DNA of 64,000 nucleotides from Cyanobacteria bacterium REEB459 (GCA_018970085.1 JAGWXD010000002.1:1-64000); one strand, 5' to 3'. Counted from the first letter of the stretch, positions 1 to 10,514 are shown. A program made the numbers and translations. Notes: generated by a model from the letters alone, not told the origin.

Positions 1-1247
1 TTAAGAACGGCAAGCCTATCGCCCTGAAGGTCAGACGTCCTGGTATCGAACAACAGGTGGATCGGGACATGGCCCTAATCCGTGACATTGCCCGGCTGAT
101 GTCAGCGACCCAGTTTGGTCAGCGCTATAACCTGGTGGATTTGGCGGAGGAATTTGCCGATGCCCTCAATGCTGAACTAGACTTTACCAAGGAGGCTGGG
201 TATACCGATCAACTCAGGCGTAACCTGGCCCAAAGTGATTGGTATGATCCCCAGCAGCTAATTGTTCCCCAGGTTTATTGGGAGTTGACCAGCCCTAGAC
301 TGCTCGCCCTGGAGTGGTTGGCAGGGATACCCCTTTTGCAAGCCCGTCGCACCGACGCGGCCTCCCCGAGCCAGAGGGCCCAGGTGACTACCCTGCTGTT
401 TCGAGCTTTCTTCAAACAGTATTTCGTGGATGGGTTTTTCCACGCCGATCCCCACCCCGGCAATATTTTCTATCTAGAGGACGGCCGGATCGCACTGCTG
501 GACTGCGGCATGATGGGACGTCTGGATCCCCGTAGTCGTAGTACCCTGACAGAAATGGTCCTGGCCATTGTCAACTGCGACGCCCAGCGCTGCACCCAAC
601 TCACCTTACAACTGGCAGAACCTCTACAATCGGTTAATTTAGCTCGCCTGGAAAGTGACTATACCCGTCTGCTGGGCCGCTACTACGGCCTTAGCCTGGA
701 GCAACTGAATACGGCGGAAATGTTTGGGGCTATTTTAGCCACCGGATTACGCAATCACCTGCGCTGGCCCGCCAATATTGGCCTGTTTACCAAGTCCCTA
801 GCCAACCTAGAGGGAGCGGCGCGACAGTTTAACCCAGAGGTGAACTTGATTGAAGAAGTCCGCCCCCTGATGGGAGATTTGTTTCGCCATCAGTTGGTGG
901 GGGATGATCCCCTCCAGGCTCTATTACGGACTGCCCTGGAATTTCGTAACCTCTCCCTGAGTTCTCCCCGGCAATTTAGCTTCCTACTGGATCGCCTCAG
1001 TTCTGAACAATTAAAGTGGAATCTCAGTCTTCAGGGATTAGACGATCTGCGCCGGAGTATTGACGATGCGGCCAATCGGCGATCCTTTAGTACGGTGGTG
1101 GGAGCCCTCATTATCGGCGCGGCCATCGTCACAACGGGTCGTCAATCGGCCCAGGCGCAGGTCCTGGCCGTTGGCCTATTTGTAGCGGCCAGTTTGCTTG
1201 GTCTATGGTTGGTCTATAGTATCTGGCGATCGGGGCGCTTACGCTAG
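1..1247 (+). CDS. ABC1/UbiB-family atypical kinase (5' end outside window)
   Basis: The reading frame is open from base 3, upstream of the first possible start at 57, so the gene begins outside the window. The first visible residues include KVRRPGIEQQV, typical of the ABC1/ADCK/UbiB family. The motif HADPHPGN and the following LLDCGMMGRLDP segment match the catalytic and metal-binding motifs, with DCG in place of the more usual DFG. The C-terminal 60 residues contain two hydrophobic segments that would anchor the protein in a membrane. The family supports quinone and other isoprenoid-lipid metabolism, and cyanobacteria carry several paralogs, so I give no symbol. The A-rich loop and KxGQ motif of the family must lie upstream of the window. 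Confidence 0.93.
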   Translation, partial: KNGKPIALKVRRPGIEQQVDRDMALIRDIARLMSATQFGQRYNLVDLAEEFADALNAELDFTKEAGYTDQLRRNLAQSDWYDPQQLIVPQVYWELTSPRLLALEWLAGIPLLQARRTDAASPSQRAQVTTLLFRAFFKQYFVDGFFHADPHPGNIFYLEDGRIALLDCGMMGRLDPRSRSTLTEMVLAIVNCDAQRCTQLTLQLAEPLQSVNLARLESDYTRLLGRYYGLSLEQLNTAEMFGAILATGLRNHLRWPANIGLFTKSLANLEGAARQFNPEVNLIEEVRPLMGDLFRHQLVGDDPLQALLRTALEFRNLSLSSPRQFSFLLDRLSSEQLKWNLSLQGLDDLRRSIDDAANRRSFSTVVGALIIGAAIVTTGRQSAQAQVLAVGLFVAASLLGLWLVYSIWRSGRLR

Positions 1248-1300
1248 GACCCTGGAGAGCCCTAGCGGTAGCTCCGGGGAAGGGACCATAAAACCCCGCC

Positions 1301-2248
1301 CTAGAGGGGTTCAAGGGCGAAGAAATCGGCAAAAATTTGATCGCCCACCTCATTCAGCCGCACCTGCAGATCATCCAGAAATTCGTGTAGTCCTCGCTCA
1401 GTGACTTCCTCTATGGTCAGATAGTCCAGTTCCGAGCGCAGACGCCCCAGGGCGCGATCGCTGGCGGTGCGCCAGGTGCCCGAGGTGGTGCCCGAGATCT
1501 GGTGCAGGGACTGCTCCGCCTGGATCAGGCAAAACTGAATGGAGCGGGGAAACTCCCGATTTATAATTAAAAACTCCGTCACTCCTCGGGGGGTGATGCG
1601 GTACTGGGACTTGCGGTACATCTCGTAGGCACTGGCGGACTTGAGTAGGGCAATCCACTGCAGGTCATCCAGGGGAGACCCCACATCGGTGACCGCAGGT
1701 AAGAGAATGTAGTACTTCACATCCAGAATACGTCCGGTTTTATCGGCTCGCTCTAGCAACCGTCCCAGTTGGCCAAAATGCCAGCCTTCGGTGTGGGCCA
1801 TAGTGGCATCCATGACACCGGCAAACAGGTGACTGGCCATTTTCACCTCCGGGAAGAAGGCGTGCAGTTCCGATAGCAAGCCCTGATCGGCAGCCTCGTT
1901 CACCATTAGGTAAAAGGCGTTCACCTGCTCCCACATTTCCGAGGAAATCACCTCCCGCACCGATCGGGCGTTTTCCCGGGCCGATCTCAGGCAGGAAATA
2001 ATCGAGTTGGGGTACTCCCGATCAAAAGTTAGAAAGCGCAGAATGTTATCGGCACTGGCTTCGCCGTAGCGCTCTTGAAATAACTTTTGATCCCCGGTGG
2101 TAATCACCAGGGGCTCCCACTGCTGCTCCATCCCCGGAGGGGCATCCAGCAATAGGTTAAGGTTAACGTCAACGAAGCGCGCCACATTTTCAGCCCGCTC
2201 CACGTAGCGGTTCATCCAGTAAATCGAATCGGCAACTCGGCTCAGCAT
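1301..2248 (-). CDS. Alpha-E domain protein (DUF403)
   Basis: This is an all-helical protein of about 315 residues with the family hallmark MLSRVADSIYWMNRYVERAE at its start. I placed the start at the ATG at 2246-2248 because the family begins with this motif. An upstream in-frame extension of 28 residues is Pro-rich and looks non-coding. Alpha-E proteins are consistently encoded beside circularly permuted ATP-grasp proteins, and that partner lies 92 bp upstream on the same strand, suggesting co-transcription. The pair is thought to act in a peptide-ligation or modification pathway, but the reaction is not established. The usual third member, a transglutaminase-like protease, is not next to the pair here. 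Confidence 0.92.
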   Translation of the reverse strand: MLSRVADSIYWMNRYVERAENVARFVDVNLNLLLDAPPGMEQQWEPLVITTGDQKLFQERYGEASADNILRFLTFDREYPNSIISCLRSARENARSVREVISSEMWEQVNAFYLMVNEAADQGLLSELHAFFPEVKMASHLFAGVMDATMAHTEGWHFGQLGRLLERADKTGRILDVKYYILLPAVTDVGSPLDDLQWIALLKSASAYEMYRKSQYRITPRGVTEFLIINREFPRSIQFCLIQAEQSLHQISGTTSGTWRTASDRALGRLRSELDYLTIEEVTERGLHEFLDDLQVRLNEVGDQIFADFFALEPL

Positions 2249-2340
2249 GGGGAAATCGGGGTAGAAGATTAACGGGGAAGGGACGGGAAAGATAGGTGTA
2301 CCCTGGGGACTGCACCTCCAGGTGAGGCTCAAGACCAGGC

Positions 2341-3801
2341 TTAAACCGGCAGTTGGGCGTTGGGGTCAACGGAGTTAACCACCCAGGTGTCCTTACTACC
2401 ACCACCCTGGGAGGAGTTGACCACCAGGGACCCCCGCTTCAGGGCTACCCGGGTAAGGCCGCCGGGGTTAACGTAGATATCCTGACCGTAGAGAATGTAG
2501 GGCCGCAGATCCACATGGCAACCCTCCAAGCCGTCCCCAATCAGGGTGGGTACCCGCGATAGACAGAGGGTGGGCTGGGCAATATAGCCCCGGGGATTAG
2601 CCCGGATGCGATCGCCAAACTCCTGCCGCTCTTCCTCCGTAGCGTGGGGACCGACTAACATGCCGTAGCCCCCAGAGGCATTGGTGGCCTTCACCACCAG
2701 TTGATCCAAGTGGGCCAGCACATGGGCCTGTTGGGTAGGATCCTCACAAATAAAGGTGGGCACGTTGGGGATGATCTGGTCCTCATCCATGTAGTAGCGA
2801 ATCATCTGGGGAACGTAGGCATAGGTGAGTTTATCGTCTGCTACCCCCGTCCCCAGGGCATTGGCAATGGCCACCCGCCCGGCTCGGTACACCTCCAGTA
2901 ACCCCGGTACCCCCAGCAGGGAATCAGAGCGAAAGGCCTGGGGATCGATAAAGTCATCATCGATACGGCGGTACATCACATCCACCCGTTCCAGTCCCTT
3001 GGTGGTGCGCATCTTCAGATAACCATCGGAGACCACCAGGTCCCGCCCCTCCACCAGTTCGGCCCCAATTTGCTGGGCCAGGAAGGAATGCTCAAAGTAG
3101 GCGGAGTTATAGACACCGGGGGTCAGAACCGCCACCCGGGGGTTAATCAGGGTTTCTGGCACCAGGTTAAGCAGGGTTTCTAGTAATTGACTGGCGTAGT
3201 CATCCACGGCGGCAATATCCATAGCCGCAAACAGGTGGGGAAAGGTGGTCTTCATCACCCGACGGTTTTCCAACACGTAGGAAACCCCGGAGGGACAGCG
3301 CATATTGTCCTCCAGGACGTACCAGGTTCCGTCCCGGTCCCGCACCAGGTCAGTGCCGGTAATGTGACACCAGATATTCCCCGGCGGCTTTAGCCCCATA
3401 CAAGGCTTGAGAAAACCCGGAGCCGATTCCACCACATGGCGGGGAATCACCCCGTCCCGCAGGATCTTCTGGTCGTTGTAGATGTCGTGGATAAAACAGT
3501 TGAGAGCGTATATGCGCTGCTTTAAACCCTTCTCCAACCAGGTCCATTCATGGCCCGGTACAATCCGGGGAATCACATCAAAGGGAAAGATGCGCTCAGT
3601 CCCCTGGTTATCGCTGTAGACATTAAAGGTTACCCCCAACTTAAACAGGGCATTCTGCACCGCCTGCTGGCGCTGTTTGAGCTGCACCAGAGACATGGCA
3701 TTGACCCGCCGAATCAGCAACTCAGCCTCGGCGCGGGGATGGCCTTTGCTGACAAAAAGCTCATCATAGAAGTCGCCAGGGTCGTAGGCATTAAATAACA
3801 C
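2341..3801 (-). CDS. Circularly permuted ATP-grasp protein (DUF404/DUF407 type)
   Basis: This 486-residue protein matches the circularly permuted ATP-grasp family, which forms amide bonds by way of an acyl-phosphate. Recognisable segments are the N-terminal YDPGDFYDELF, the central ITGTDLVRDRDGTWYVLEDN stretch and the later VVKATNASGGYGMLVGP nucleotide-binding region. The start is a GTG at 3799-3801 preceded by AGGAG about 10 bases upstream. An alpha-E gene follows on the same strand, the typical partner of this family. The substrate is unknown; peptide or cyanophycin-like polymers have been suggested for relatives. Confidence 0.93.
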   Translation of the reverse strand: MLFNAYDPGDFYDELFVSKGHPRAEAELLIRRVNAMSLVQLKQRQQAVQNALFKLGVTFNVYSDNQGTERIFPFDVIPRIVPGHEWTWLEKGLKQRIYALNCFIHDIYNDQKILRDGVIPRHVVESAPGFLKPCMGLKPPGNIWCHITGTDLVRDRDGTWYVLEDNMRCPSGVSYVLENRRVMKTTFPHLFAAMDIAAVDDYASQLLETLLNLVPETLINPRVAVLTPGVYNSAYFEHSFLAQQIGAELVEGRDLVVSDGYLKMRTTKGLERVDVMYRRIDDDFIDPQAFRSDSLLGVPGLLEVYRAGRVAIANALGTGVADDKLTYAYVPQMIRYYMDEDQIIPNVPTFICEDPTQQAHVLAHLDQLVVKATNASGGYGMLVGPHATEEERQEFGDRIRANPRGYIAQPTLCLSRVPTLIGDGLEGCHVDLRPYILYGQDIYVNPGGLTRVALKRGSLVVNSSQGGGSKDTWVVNSVDPNAQLPV

Positions 3802-4073
3802 CAGGGGTGATCTCCTAACTAGTAAGGATGGTCAAGGGCTACCTGGGCTGGAGCAATGGCACTGATACTGGCAATTGAGGGTTAACCTCTACTACCTTGA
3901 CCAGGCCGGCAACCAGGCTGCTGAGGCCCAAAATAGGCCCTATCCTGCTGATCATTACTGGGGTAACTACCCGAAAAGCTGTAACTTAAACTACAGATCT
4001 ACGAAAATAGCAGGGAATAACCCAGGTGAGGGCCTGGGGCATAGAGGCGACCCAGCCTCCAGGGCGATCGGCC

Positions 4074-4505
4074 CTAGCGCATCAGCAGGGTCAGACCTGC
4101 CATCACCAACCCCAACCCGATCAATCGGGGCAGATCCACTGCTCGCACGGTCGCTCCCAACAGCCCGTAGTGATCAAAAATCACCCCAACGGCAAATTGA
4201 CTGGCCACAAAAAGGGTAAAGCCAGTTACCAACCCCAGACGAGGCACCATATAGCCAATTGTGCTGACAATTAAGACACCCAGCAGGCCCGGGGTAAAGG
4301 CATACCAGGGCAGAGACAGCCAGGCTTGGTAGTGCCCTCCCCGGGCGATCGCCACCACCGCCACCACCAAAGCCCCGCCGGCATAGGTAATGCAGAGATT
4401 GTCGAGGGGACCCAGGGTTTGGGTAATTAAGCCCATAATCTGGCCCTGAATAATCACCGCGATCCCCGCCACCACCGTCAACATGATCACAATCAGATTT
4501 TCCAT
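4074..4505 (-). CDS. DMT-family transporter (YdcZ/DUF606)
   Basis: This small, almost wholly hydrophobic protein of 143 residues has four or five predicted membrane helices. It belongs to the YdcZ/DUF606 branch of the drug/metabolite transporter superfamily, seen in the N-terminal GQIMGLITQTLG region and the C-terminal ASQFAVGVIFDHYGLLG segment, a family hallmark. I use the ATG at 4503-4505. A TTG three codons upstream is possible but less likely. No strong ribosome-binding site is visible. These half-size proteins usually work as dimers, and the substrate cannot be told from sequence. It stands alone, divergent from def. Confidence 0.85.
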   Translation of the reverse strand: MENLIVIMLTVVAGIAVIIQGQIMGLITQTLGPLDNLCITYAGGALVVAVVAIARGGHYQAWLSLPWYAFTPGLLGVLIVSTIGYMVPRLGLVTGFTLFVASQFAVGVIFDHYGLLGATVRAVDLPRLIGLGLVMAGLTLLMR

Positions 4506-4782
4506 ACAGTCCAATTTACTGAATTTGTCTGGTCAAACCATCCCACCCGCCTCGCGCCAGGGGCCCTGGCCCGGCCTGGGAGCGGTGATGGGGCCCAGGC
4601 ACCTTACCTACACTAGGGCAGTTCGGCTACCCATGGATAGCCCTGGGTAAACTCTATCTCAGCGGGGGGATGACAGGGGGCATCCCCGCCCTGGTTTGTC
4701 GCCAAGAGGCCGCCAGCAGGCTGAATTTCCAGCAGATTATCCGCCTGCCCACAGATCGGGTGAGGCTTTCTTTGGCGTTACA

Positions 4783-4804
4783 ACAAACCCCTAAAGGGGT
4801 TTGT
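4783..4804. promoter_or_regulatory. Perfect hairpin upstream of def
   Basis: The sequence ACAAACCCC-TAAA-GGGGTTTGT forms a perfect 9-bp stem with a 4-base loop, 42 bases before the def start codon. There is no T-tract after it, so it does not look like an intrinsic terminator. It could be an operator or a 5' leader structure. The rest of the 340-bp gap between the DMT gene and def shows nothing else I can support. Confidence 0.4.
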
Positions 4805-4846
4805 CTTGGTAGGATAGGAAGGTGTACATGTTCTTTAGCCGCCCCT

Positions 4847-5413
4847 ATGTCTGCCGCTCCCCACGTTGAGAAAGTTAAGGTTAAGCATCCTCCCCTGGAT
4901 ATTCATACCCTAGGCGATCGGGTACTGCGCCAGCCCGCCAAGCGAGTAGCCAGGGTGGATGCAGAAACGCGCCAGCTGGTGCGAGAAATGCTGCAAACCA
5001 TGTACAGTGCTGACGGCATTGGGCTGGCTGCCCCCCAAGTTGCGGTAAATAAACAACTGCTAGTGGTCGATATTGATCCTGAAAATACCGCCACTCCTCC
5101 CCTGGTATTAATTAATCCCCAAATTATTCGGGTTTCCAGGGAACAGGCCGTTGGCCAGGAGGGTTGTTTAAGTATTCCCGGGGTATTTCTCGATGTGGTG
5201 AGGCCCGCCGCCCTGGAGGTTTCCTTCAAAGATGACAATGGCCGTCCTCGAAAACTCCAGGCTACGGAATTACTGGCCCGATGCATTCTGCACGAAATGG
5301 ATCACCTGAGTGGGGTCCTCTTTGTCGACCGGGTAGACAATGGTATTGCCCTGACCCAGGAACTCAGCAAACATGGGTTTCTGGTCAAGGATGTACAGCC
5401 GCTTAAATCCTGA
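4847..5413 (+). CDS. def: Peptide deformylase
   Basis: The enzyme removes the formyl group from the N-terminal methionine of new proteins. All three metal-site motifs are present: GIGLAAPQV, EGCLSIP and HEMDHLSGVLF, which supply the Cys, two His and catalytic Glu. I chose the ATG at 4847, giving 188 residues, the usual length. The longer frame from 4670 adds 59 residues with no family similarity and runs through the upstream hairpin. The product is a soluble cytoplasmic enzyme. It is on the same strand as chlD but 105 bp away, so co-transcription is uncertain. Confidence 0.96.
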   Translation: MSAAPHVEKVKVKHPPLDIHTLGDRVLRQPAKRVARVDAETRQLVREMLQTMYSADGIGLAAPQVAVNKQLLVVDIDPENTATPPLVLINPQIIRVSREQAVGQEGCLSIPGVFLDVVRPAALEVSFKDDNGRPRKLQATELLARCILHEMDHLSGVLFVDRVDNGIALTQELSKHGFLVKDVQPLKS

Positions 5414-5518
5414 TCGCCCCTAGAGCCGTCAGGCCCATCCGCCCAGGACCGATTGGCCAGGGACGGTTCTGCGGCTAAATTCAGGTATCTCCAGGTAAAA
5501 AGAATTTGATCAGGCCCT

Positions 5519-7558
5519 ATGGTTACGTCCGTCCGTCCCTCTCAGCCGCTTGTGTTTCCCCTGGTAGCCGTCGTTGGTCAGACTGCGATTAAGGCCGCCC
5601 TACTGCTGGCGGCGGTTGATCCCAGCCTGGGGGGAGTGGTGATTGCCGGTCGTAGAGGTACGGCTAAATCAGTCATGGCCAGGGGGTTACACGAACTGTT
5701 ACCCCCGATTGAGGTGATCGCAGGGTCTTGCTGTAACGTTGACCCCAACCGGCCCGATCTCTGGGATGATGCCACCCGCTCTCGCTTTGCCGACCGGCTT
5801 GGGGAGGCCCCCGACCTACCAACCCGGGTGATCGCCGCTCCCTTTATCCAGGTACCCCTCGGGGTCACAGAAGATCGGCTGCTGGGGTCTGTGGATGTGA
5901 CCCGATCGTTGCAAGCGGGAGCCAGTGTTTTTCAGCCGGGGCTACTGGCGGAGGCCCACCGCGGCGTTCTCTACATCGATGATATTAATTTGCTAGAGGA
6001 CCAGATTGCCAACCTCATGCTGGCGGCCCTCACCGATCATCGCAACCAACTAGAGCGGGAGGGTATGAGTTTTCAGCATCCCTGCGACTCCCTGCTAATC
6101 GCCACCTACAACCCAGAGGAAGGGGCCCTTCGAGAACACCTGCTAGACCGCATGGCCCTGGTATTGTCGGCCGATACCCCCCTCAGCCTGGAGGATCGGG
6201 TGGCTATTGTGGAACAGACGACTGCCTTTGCCGAGGACCCCCAAGGATTTCTGGCCTCCTACAGAGAGGCCACCGATGCCCTCAAAACCCAGATTATTCT
6301 GGCGCGGGAGTGGCTCCAGGAGGTGACCATTAGCCGTGATCAAATTCAGTACCTGGTGACTGAAGCCCTGCGGGCTGGGTTGCAGGGGCATCGAGCTGAG
6401 TTGTTCGCCCTGCGGGTAGCCAGGGCCCATGCCGCCCTGGAGGGGCGATCGCTGGTGACGGCCGATGACCTCCGAGTGGCGGTGGAACTGGTGATTGTGC
6501 CGCGATCGCGCCTGCCCCAAGACCTACCCCCACCCCCGCCGCCCCCACCGCCACCGGCAGAGAACAACCAAAAGGAAGACACCTCCGACCCCCAGGATGA
6601 CCAACACCAGCAAGAGGAGGAAGGGGAAGACAAGGAGGAGGAGGAGAGTCCCCCCACCATTCCGGAAGAGTTTGTGTTTGATCCCGAAGGGGTCATTCTC
6701 GACCCGAGCCTCTTGATGTTTGCCCAAACCATGAGTCGCCAGGGCAAATCTGGTCGCCAGAATTTAATCTTCTCAGAGGACCGGGGCCGCTATATTAAAC
6801 CCTTCCTACCCCAAGGGCCCGTCCGTCGGATTGCCGTAGACGCTACCCTGCGGGCCGCCGCCCCTCACCAAAAGGCCCGTCGTCAGCGCCATCCTGGCCG
6901 CCGGGTCATTGTTGAGGCTGGCGACATTCGGGCTAAGCAACTGGCTCGCAAGGCGGGCTCGCTGATTATTTTTGTCGTCGATGCCTCTGGGTCGATGGCT
7001 CTGAACCGCATGCAATCGGCCAAGGGAGCGGTTTTGGAACTGCTCACAGAGGCTTACCAAAATCGTGACCAGGTGGCCTTGATTCCCTTTCGAGGAGAAC
7101 AGGCAGACATTCTTTTGCCACCGACACGATCCATCGCCATGGCTCGCCGACGGCTTGAACGGATGGCCTGCGGCGGCGGCTCTCCCCTGGCCCACGGCCT
7201 CACCCAGGCGGTGCGGGTGGCCACCAACGCCCAACAATCAGGGGATATTGGCAAGGTGGTCATCGTCGCCATCACCGACGGTCGGGGAAATGTTTGCCTG
7301 GGCCGGTCCCTGGGAGAACCCCTAGATCCTGAGGTGAAACCCGATATTAAGCAGGAGCTGTTGGATATTGCCAGGCGGATAGGGGGGCTGGGCTATCAGC
7401 TGCTGATTATTGATACCGAACGCAAGTTTGTTTCCACTGGCTTTGGCAGAGAATTGGCCCAGGCAGCGGCAGGACGGTACTACCAGTTGCCCAAGGCTAC
7501 CGATCAGGCGATCGCCGCTATGACCCGAGGTGCGATCGCCGATCTTAAACAGGCCTAG
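5519..7558 (+). CDS. chlD: Magnesium chelatase subunit D
   Basis: This 679-residue protein is a subunit of the ATP-dependent chelatase that puts Mg2+ into protoporphyrin IX, the first committed step of chlorophyll synthesis. The N-terminal third is an AAA+ domain resembling ChlI, with [13 protein letters not shown] at the nucleotide site and [10 protein letters not shown] as the Walker B region. A linker follows with a run of prolines and then a Glu/Asp-rich stretch (about residues 340-380), characteristic of ChlD. The C-terminal third is a von Willebrand A domain with the MIDAS motif DASGSM and a later TDGRGN. ChlI and ChlH are not in the window. Confidence 0.97.
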   Translation: MVTSVRPSQPLVFPLVAVVGQTAIKAALLLAAVDPSLGGVVIAGRRGTAKSVMARGLHELLPPIEVIAGSCCNVDPNRPDLWDDATRSRFADRLGEAPDLPTRVIAAPFIQVPLGVTEDRLLGSVDVTRSLQAGASVFQPGLLAEAHRGVLYIDDINLLEDQIANLMLAALTDHRNQLEREGMSFQHPCDSLLIATYNPEEGALREHLLDRMALVLSADTPLSLEDRVAIVEQTTAFAEDPQGFLASYREATDALKTQIILAREWLQEVTISRDQIQYLVTEALRAGLQGHRAELFALRVARAHAALEGRSLVTADDLRVAVELVIVPRSRLPQDLPPPPPPPPPPAENNQKEDTSDPQDDQHQQEEEGEDKEEEESPPTIPEEFVFDPEGVILDPSLLMFAQTMSRQGKSGRQNLIFSEDRGRYIKPFLPQGPVRRIAVDATLRAAAPHQKARRQRHPGRRVIVEAGDIRAKQLARKAGSLIIFVVDASGSMALNRMQSAKGAVLELLTEAYQNRDQVALIPFRGEQADILLPPTRSIAMARRRLERMACGGGSPLAHGLTQAVRVATNAQQSGDIGKVVIVAITDGRGNVCLGRSLGEPLDPEVKPDIKQELLDIARRIGGLGYQLLIIDTERKFVSTGFGRELAQAAAGRYYQLPKATDQAIAAMTRGAIADLKQA

Positions 7559-7600
7559 AGGCTCTTGCTCTGCAACCAGGTATGATCACTGTAGAGGGCG

Positions 7601-8890
7601 CTAAATCACCGTTCCGTCTGGGATTAGAGCATTTTTCAGCACCACTACAATGCCGCTGCGAATATAGAATCCCAGGTCTTCTCGCTCGGCTTCCTGCACA
7701 TTGTTTTGATTGACAATCTGCACATTGATACCAATGCGGGCATTTTTGTCAATAATGGCCCGACGAATCACCGTGCCTTCACCAATCCCAATGGGAACCT
7801 TACCCCGGGTGAGTTGCTGGCTGCTCTCTGATAGCGGCTCATAAAAATCTGCTCCCATCAGCAGCGAGTCTTCCACCACACAGTCAGCATTAATCCGCTG
7901 GCGCAGCCCAATTACCGAGTGATGAATGCGGCAGTTTTTCAGAATGCATCCCTCGGCAATGCTGGACTGGGTGATGTGACAATCAAGTAGCTTATTGGGG
8001 GGAAGATAGCGCGATCGGGTATAGATAGGCGCGTCTTCGTGGTAAAAGCTAAAGGGAGGCTGGGGTTGCACGGTCAGGGCCAGGTTAGCCTCGTAGAAGG
8101 CTTCAATGGTACCAATATCTTCCCAGTAGCCGTCAAACAGGTAAGCCTGGAGGTTGTAATGGGGGGCTGAGGTGGGAATGATCTCTTTGCCGAAGTCGGT
8201 TTGCTCTGGACTTTTACGCAGCAGGTCAATAAGCACCTGCTTTTTAAACACATAAATACCCATAGAGGCAATGAAGGGTTGCTCCCTAGCTTGTTCAGCA
8301 GTGAGACCCAGAATCGTCGTATCGACCCGCATATTGCCCAGGGCATCCCCCTGGGGTTTTTCATAGAAGTCGATGATGCGACCGGCATCATCAATTTTCA
8401 TCAGGCCAAAGCTGGAGGCCTGCTTAGGGCCCATGGGTACGACAGAAAGGGTAATATCGGCCTTGGTATCCCGGTGCCGCTGGACAAACAAGCTGTAATC
8501 CATGCGATAGAGGTGATCGCCGGAGAGAATTAAAAAATCCTCCACATTCCAGGAGTCAAGTAACCACAGATATTGCCGTACCGCATCGGCTGTGCCCTGA
8601 AACCAGTTGGGGCTCTCAGGGGTTTGTTGAGCCGCCAGCACCTCTACGAAGCCCTCCGTAAATTGGGAGAACTGGTAGGCACGGGCAATGTGGCGGTTGA
8701 GGGAGGCGGAATTAAACTGGGTTAGGACATAAATTTTGTGAATATCAGAGTTGATACAGTTACTGACAGGAATATCAATTAAGCGATACTTGCCAGCCAA
8801 AGATACGGCTGGCTTGGCTCTAAACTTAGTTAATGGGTACAGTCGGGTGCCGGCACCCCCGCCCAAAATAATTGCCAGTACTGATTTCAC
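7601..8890 (-). CDS. glgC: Glucose-1-phosphate adenylyltransferase
   Basis: GlgC makes ADP-glucose from glucose-1-phosphate and ATP for glycogen synthesis and is allosterically regulated in cyanobacteria. The protein opens with [18 protein letters not shown], the nucleotide-binding loop, followed by [19 protein letters not shown]. The C-terminal part is a left-handed beta-helix and ends in DGTVI. I chose the GTG at 8888-8890, giving 429 residues, the family length in cyanobacteria. The longer frame adds 34 residues of Arg/Cys-rich sequence with no similarity. GAGG lies upstream of this GTG. It is divergent from the flavoprotein gene at 9072, with a shared 181-bp promoter region. Confidence 0.97.
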   Translation of the reverse strand: MKSVLAIILGGGAGTRLYPLTKFRAKPAVSLAGKYRLIDIPVSNCINSDIHKIYVLTQFNSASLNRHIARAYQFSQFTEGFVEVLAAQQTPESPNWFQGTADAVRQYLWLLDSWNVEDFLILSGDHLYRMDYSLFVQRHRDTKADITLSVVPMGPKQASSFGLMKIDDAGRIIDFYEKPQGDALGNMRVDTTILGLTAEQAREQPFIASMGIYVFKKQVLIDLLRKSPEQTDFGKEIIPTSAPHYNLQAYLFDGYWEDIGTIEAFYEANLALTVQPQPPFSFYHEDAPIYTRSRYLPPNKLLDCHITQSSIAEGCILKNCRIHHSVIGLRQRINADCVVEDSLLMGADFYEPLSESSQQLTRGKVPIGIGEGTVIRRAIIDKNARIGINVQIVNQNNVQEAEREDLGFYIRSGIVVVLKNALIPDGTVI

Positions 8891-9071
8891 AACAACGCCT
8901 CGTTGATCCCCACAAGCAGCCTTTCTACACTTCTCCAGTGTGGGCCTGTGGGTACACCTTGACAAGGGGGATCGAGGGAAAATGTGATGCAATGTTATGT
9001 GGATAACAACCCCATCGGCAACTTGGGGCAGACCGGGGCGAGATCACTGGTAACTACTGGGGGTAAAGAGC

Positions 9072-10445
9072 ATGGCCGTTGATTACGATACTGTGATCAT
9101 TGGCGGCACCCTGCAAGGGCGAGGGGCAGCGGCGATCGCCGCTGGACACGGGGCACGGGTGGCTCTGGTAGAACCCCCCAGGGCGGTTGCGACCGGGGTC
9201 TATCGGCAGTTGCTGGGGCGGGGCCTGAGCCCCGCCCCAGCCCTGGACTGGAGTAATTTTTGCGCGTGGCTGGCTCTGGTGGCCGAGGTTAGCTACCCCA
9301 GCCTGACTCTACCCCAACTGGCGGTGCAGGGGGTGGATGTGATTGAGGACACCGGGCAGGTTAGCCAGGACGCCCCCCTCACCTGGGTAGCCGGAGATCG
9401 CCGCCTGCGGACCCGCAGTTTGATCCTCTGTCCTCCCACCGAATCGGTAATACCGGCGATTCCGGGTCTAGCCCAGGCAGCCTATTTAAGGGTCGAGGAC
9501 CTGGCCAGCTTAGCCGCCCTCCCCGAGCAACTGGTAATTTTGGGTCGCAGTGCCCTGGCTATTAGCCTGGCCCAGGGGCTGGCCCATCGGGGTACTCGGG
9601 TGACGCTGATCAGCCGCAGCGATCGCTTGTTGCCCGGTGAAGATACCGATATTTCTATGTTTGTAGAAACCCTCTTGCAGGCTGCTGGGGTTAACCTGCG
9701 GCTGGGCACCCAGTTGCTCGAGGTCACCGGCCAGCAGCCCCTCAGCCTGCACCTGGCCGGCCAGGAGACGATCTTTAGTCAATCCTTGCTGGTGGCCACC
9801 AGCCCCCGCCCCGATCTGAGTCCCTTTCACTTGGACCGACTGGCTATCTCCTTAAACTCAGCCTATTTACCGGTCAATGCCTATCTCAAAACCTCCCACC
9901 CCCGGGTGTTTGGCTGTGGTCCAGGGCTAGGGGGAGACTGGGCCGAAACCACCGACCACCAGGATGTGGAGGTGGCGGTATCGAATGCCCTCTACTTTCC
10001 CCACCGCCGACTGCAACCCCATCACCGGATTGGCCTGCTCTCCAGCCAGCCAGAACTGGCCCGGGTGGGCCTGACTGCCCGGGCCGCCAGACATCGCTAT
10101 GGTAAGGCGGTGATGGTGCTACAGGTGCCCTTCAGCCAGACAACAGCGGCCCACCTAAACCACGATGGCCCCGGTTTTTGTCGGGCCATTATCCACAGCG
10201 ATGGTCGTCTGCTAGGCGCTCAGATCTGTGGCGCGGGAGCCGCTGAATTGATCTACCCCGCCGCTTTGCTGATCCAGCAGAATTTGGGCCTGGCCGCCCT
10301 CAGAGCCCTGTCTTACCAGCCCCATAGCCAGGCTGAGATCTGGAGCGCCCTGGCTGCCGCCTGGCGGCAGTACCGCTTGCAACCGGGGGGCTGGCGACGG
10401 AACTGGGCAGAAACCTGGTTTAACTGGCGGCGATCGCAGGGCTAG
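9072..10445 (+). CDS. FAD-dependent pyridine nucleotide-disulfide oxidoreductase-like protein
   Basis: The 457-residue protein has the full fold of the dihydrolipoamide dehydrogenase/mercuric reductase group. The N-terminal FAD-binding strand is YDTVIIGGTLQGRGAAAIA, the NAD(P) domain has QLVILGRSALAISLAQGLA, the second FAD motif is HPRVFGCGPGLGG, and the C-terminal dimerisation domain starts near VGLTARAARHRYG. The redox-active CxxxxC pair that should follow the first FAD motif is missing; that region reads TGVYRQLLGRGLSPAPALDW. The classical glycine motifs are also degenerate. It probably keeps FAD/NAD(P) binding but cannot be a normal disulfide reductase. Its electron acceptor is unknown. 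Confidence 0.85.
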   Translation: MAVDYDTVIIGGTLQGRGAAAIAAGHGARVALVEPPRAVATGVYRQLLGRGLSPAPALDWSNFCAWLALVAEVSYPSLTLPQLAVQGVDVIEDTGQVSQDAPLTWVAGDRRLRTRSLILCPPTESVIPAIPGLAQAAYLRVEDLASLAALPEQLVILGRSALAISLAQGLAHRGTRVTLISRSDRLLPGEDTDISMFVETLLQAAGVNLRLGTQLLEVTGQQPLSLHLAGQETIFSQSLLVATSPRPDLSPFHLDRLAISLNSAYLPVNAYLKTSHPRVFGCGPGLGGDWAETTDHQDVEVAVSNALYFPHRRLQPHHRIGLLSSQPELARVGLTARAARHRYGKAVMVLQVPFSQTTAAHLNHDGPGFCRAIIHSDGRLLGAQICGAGAAELIYPAALLIQQNLGLAALRALSYQPHSQAEIWSALAAAWRQYRLQPGGWRRNWAETWFNWRRSQG

Positions 10446-10514
10446 CTGCCCCACCGCCGGTACGGCTATACCCGCCGACAACAGCAGTGGTAGCATAGCA
10501 ACAGCCTTTGTCCC

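Noticed and set aside
4670-4846. A 59-codon N-terminal extension of def
   Set aside because: No family similarity, and it runs through the upstream hairpin; the ATG at 4847 gives the normal length.
6346-6747. Long open frames on the minus strand across the chlD linker
   Set aside because: They come from the repetitive Pro/Glu-rich linker of chlD and contain glycine/serine low complexity without a start signal.
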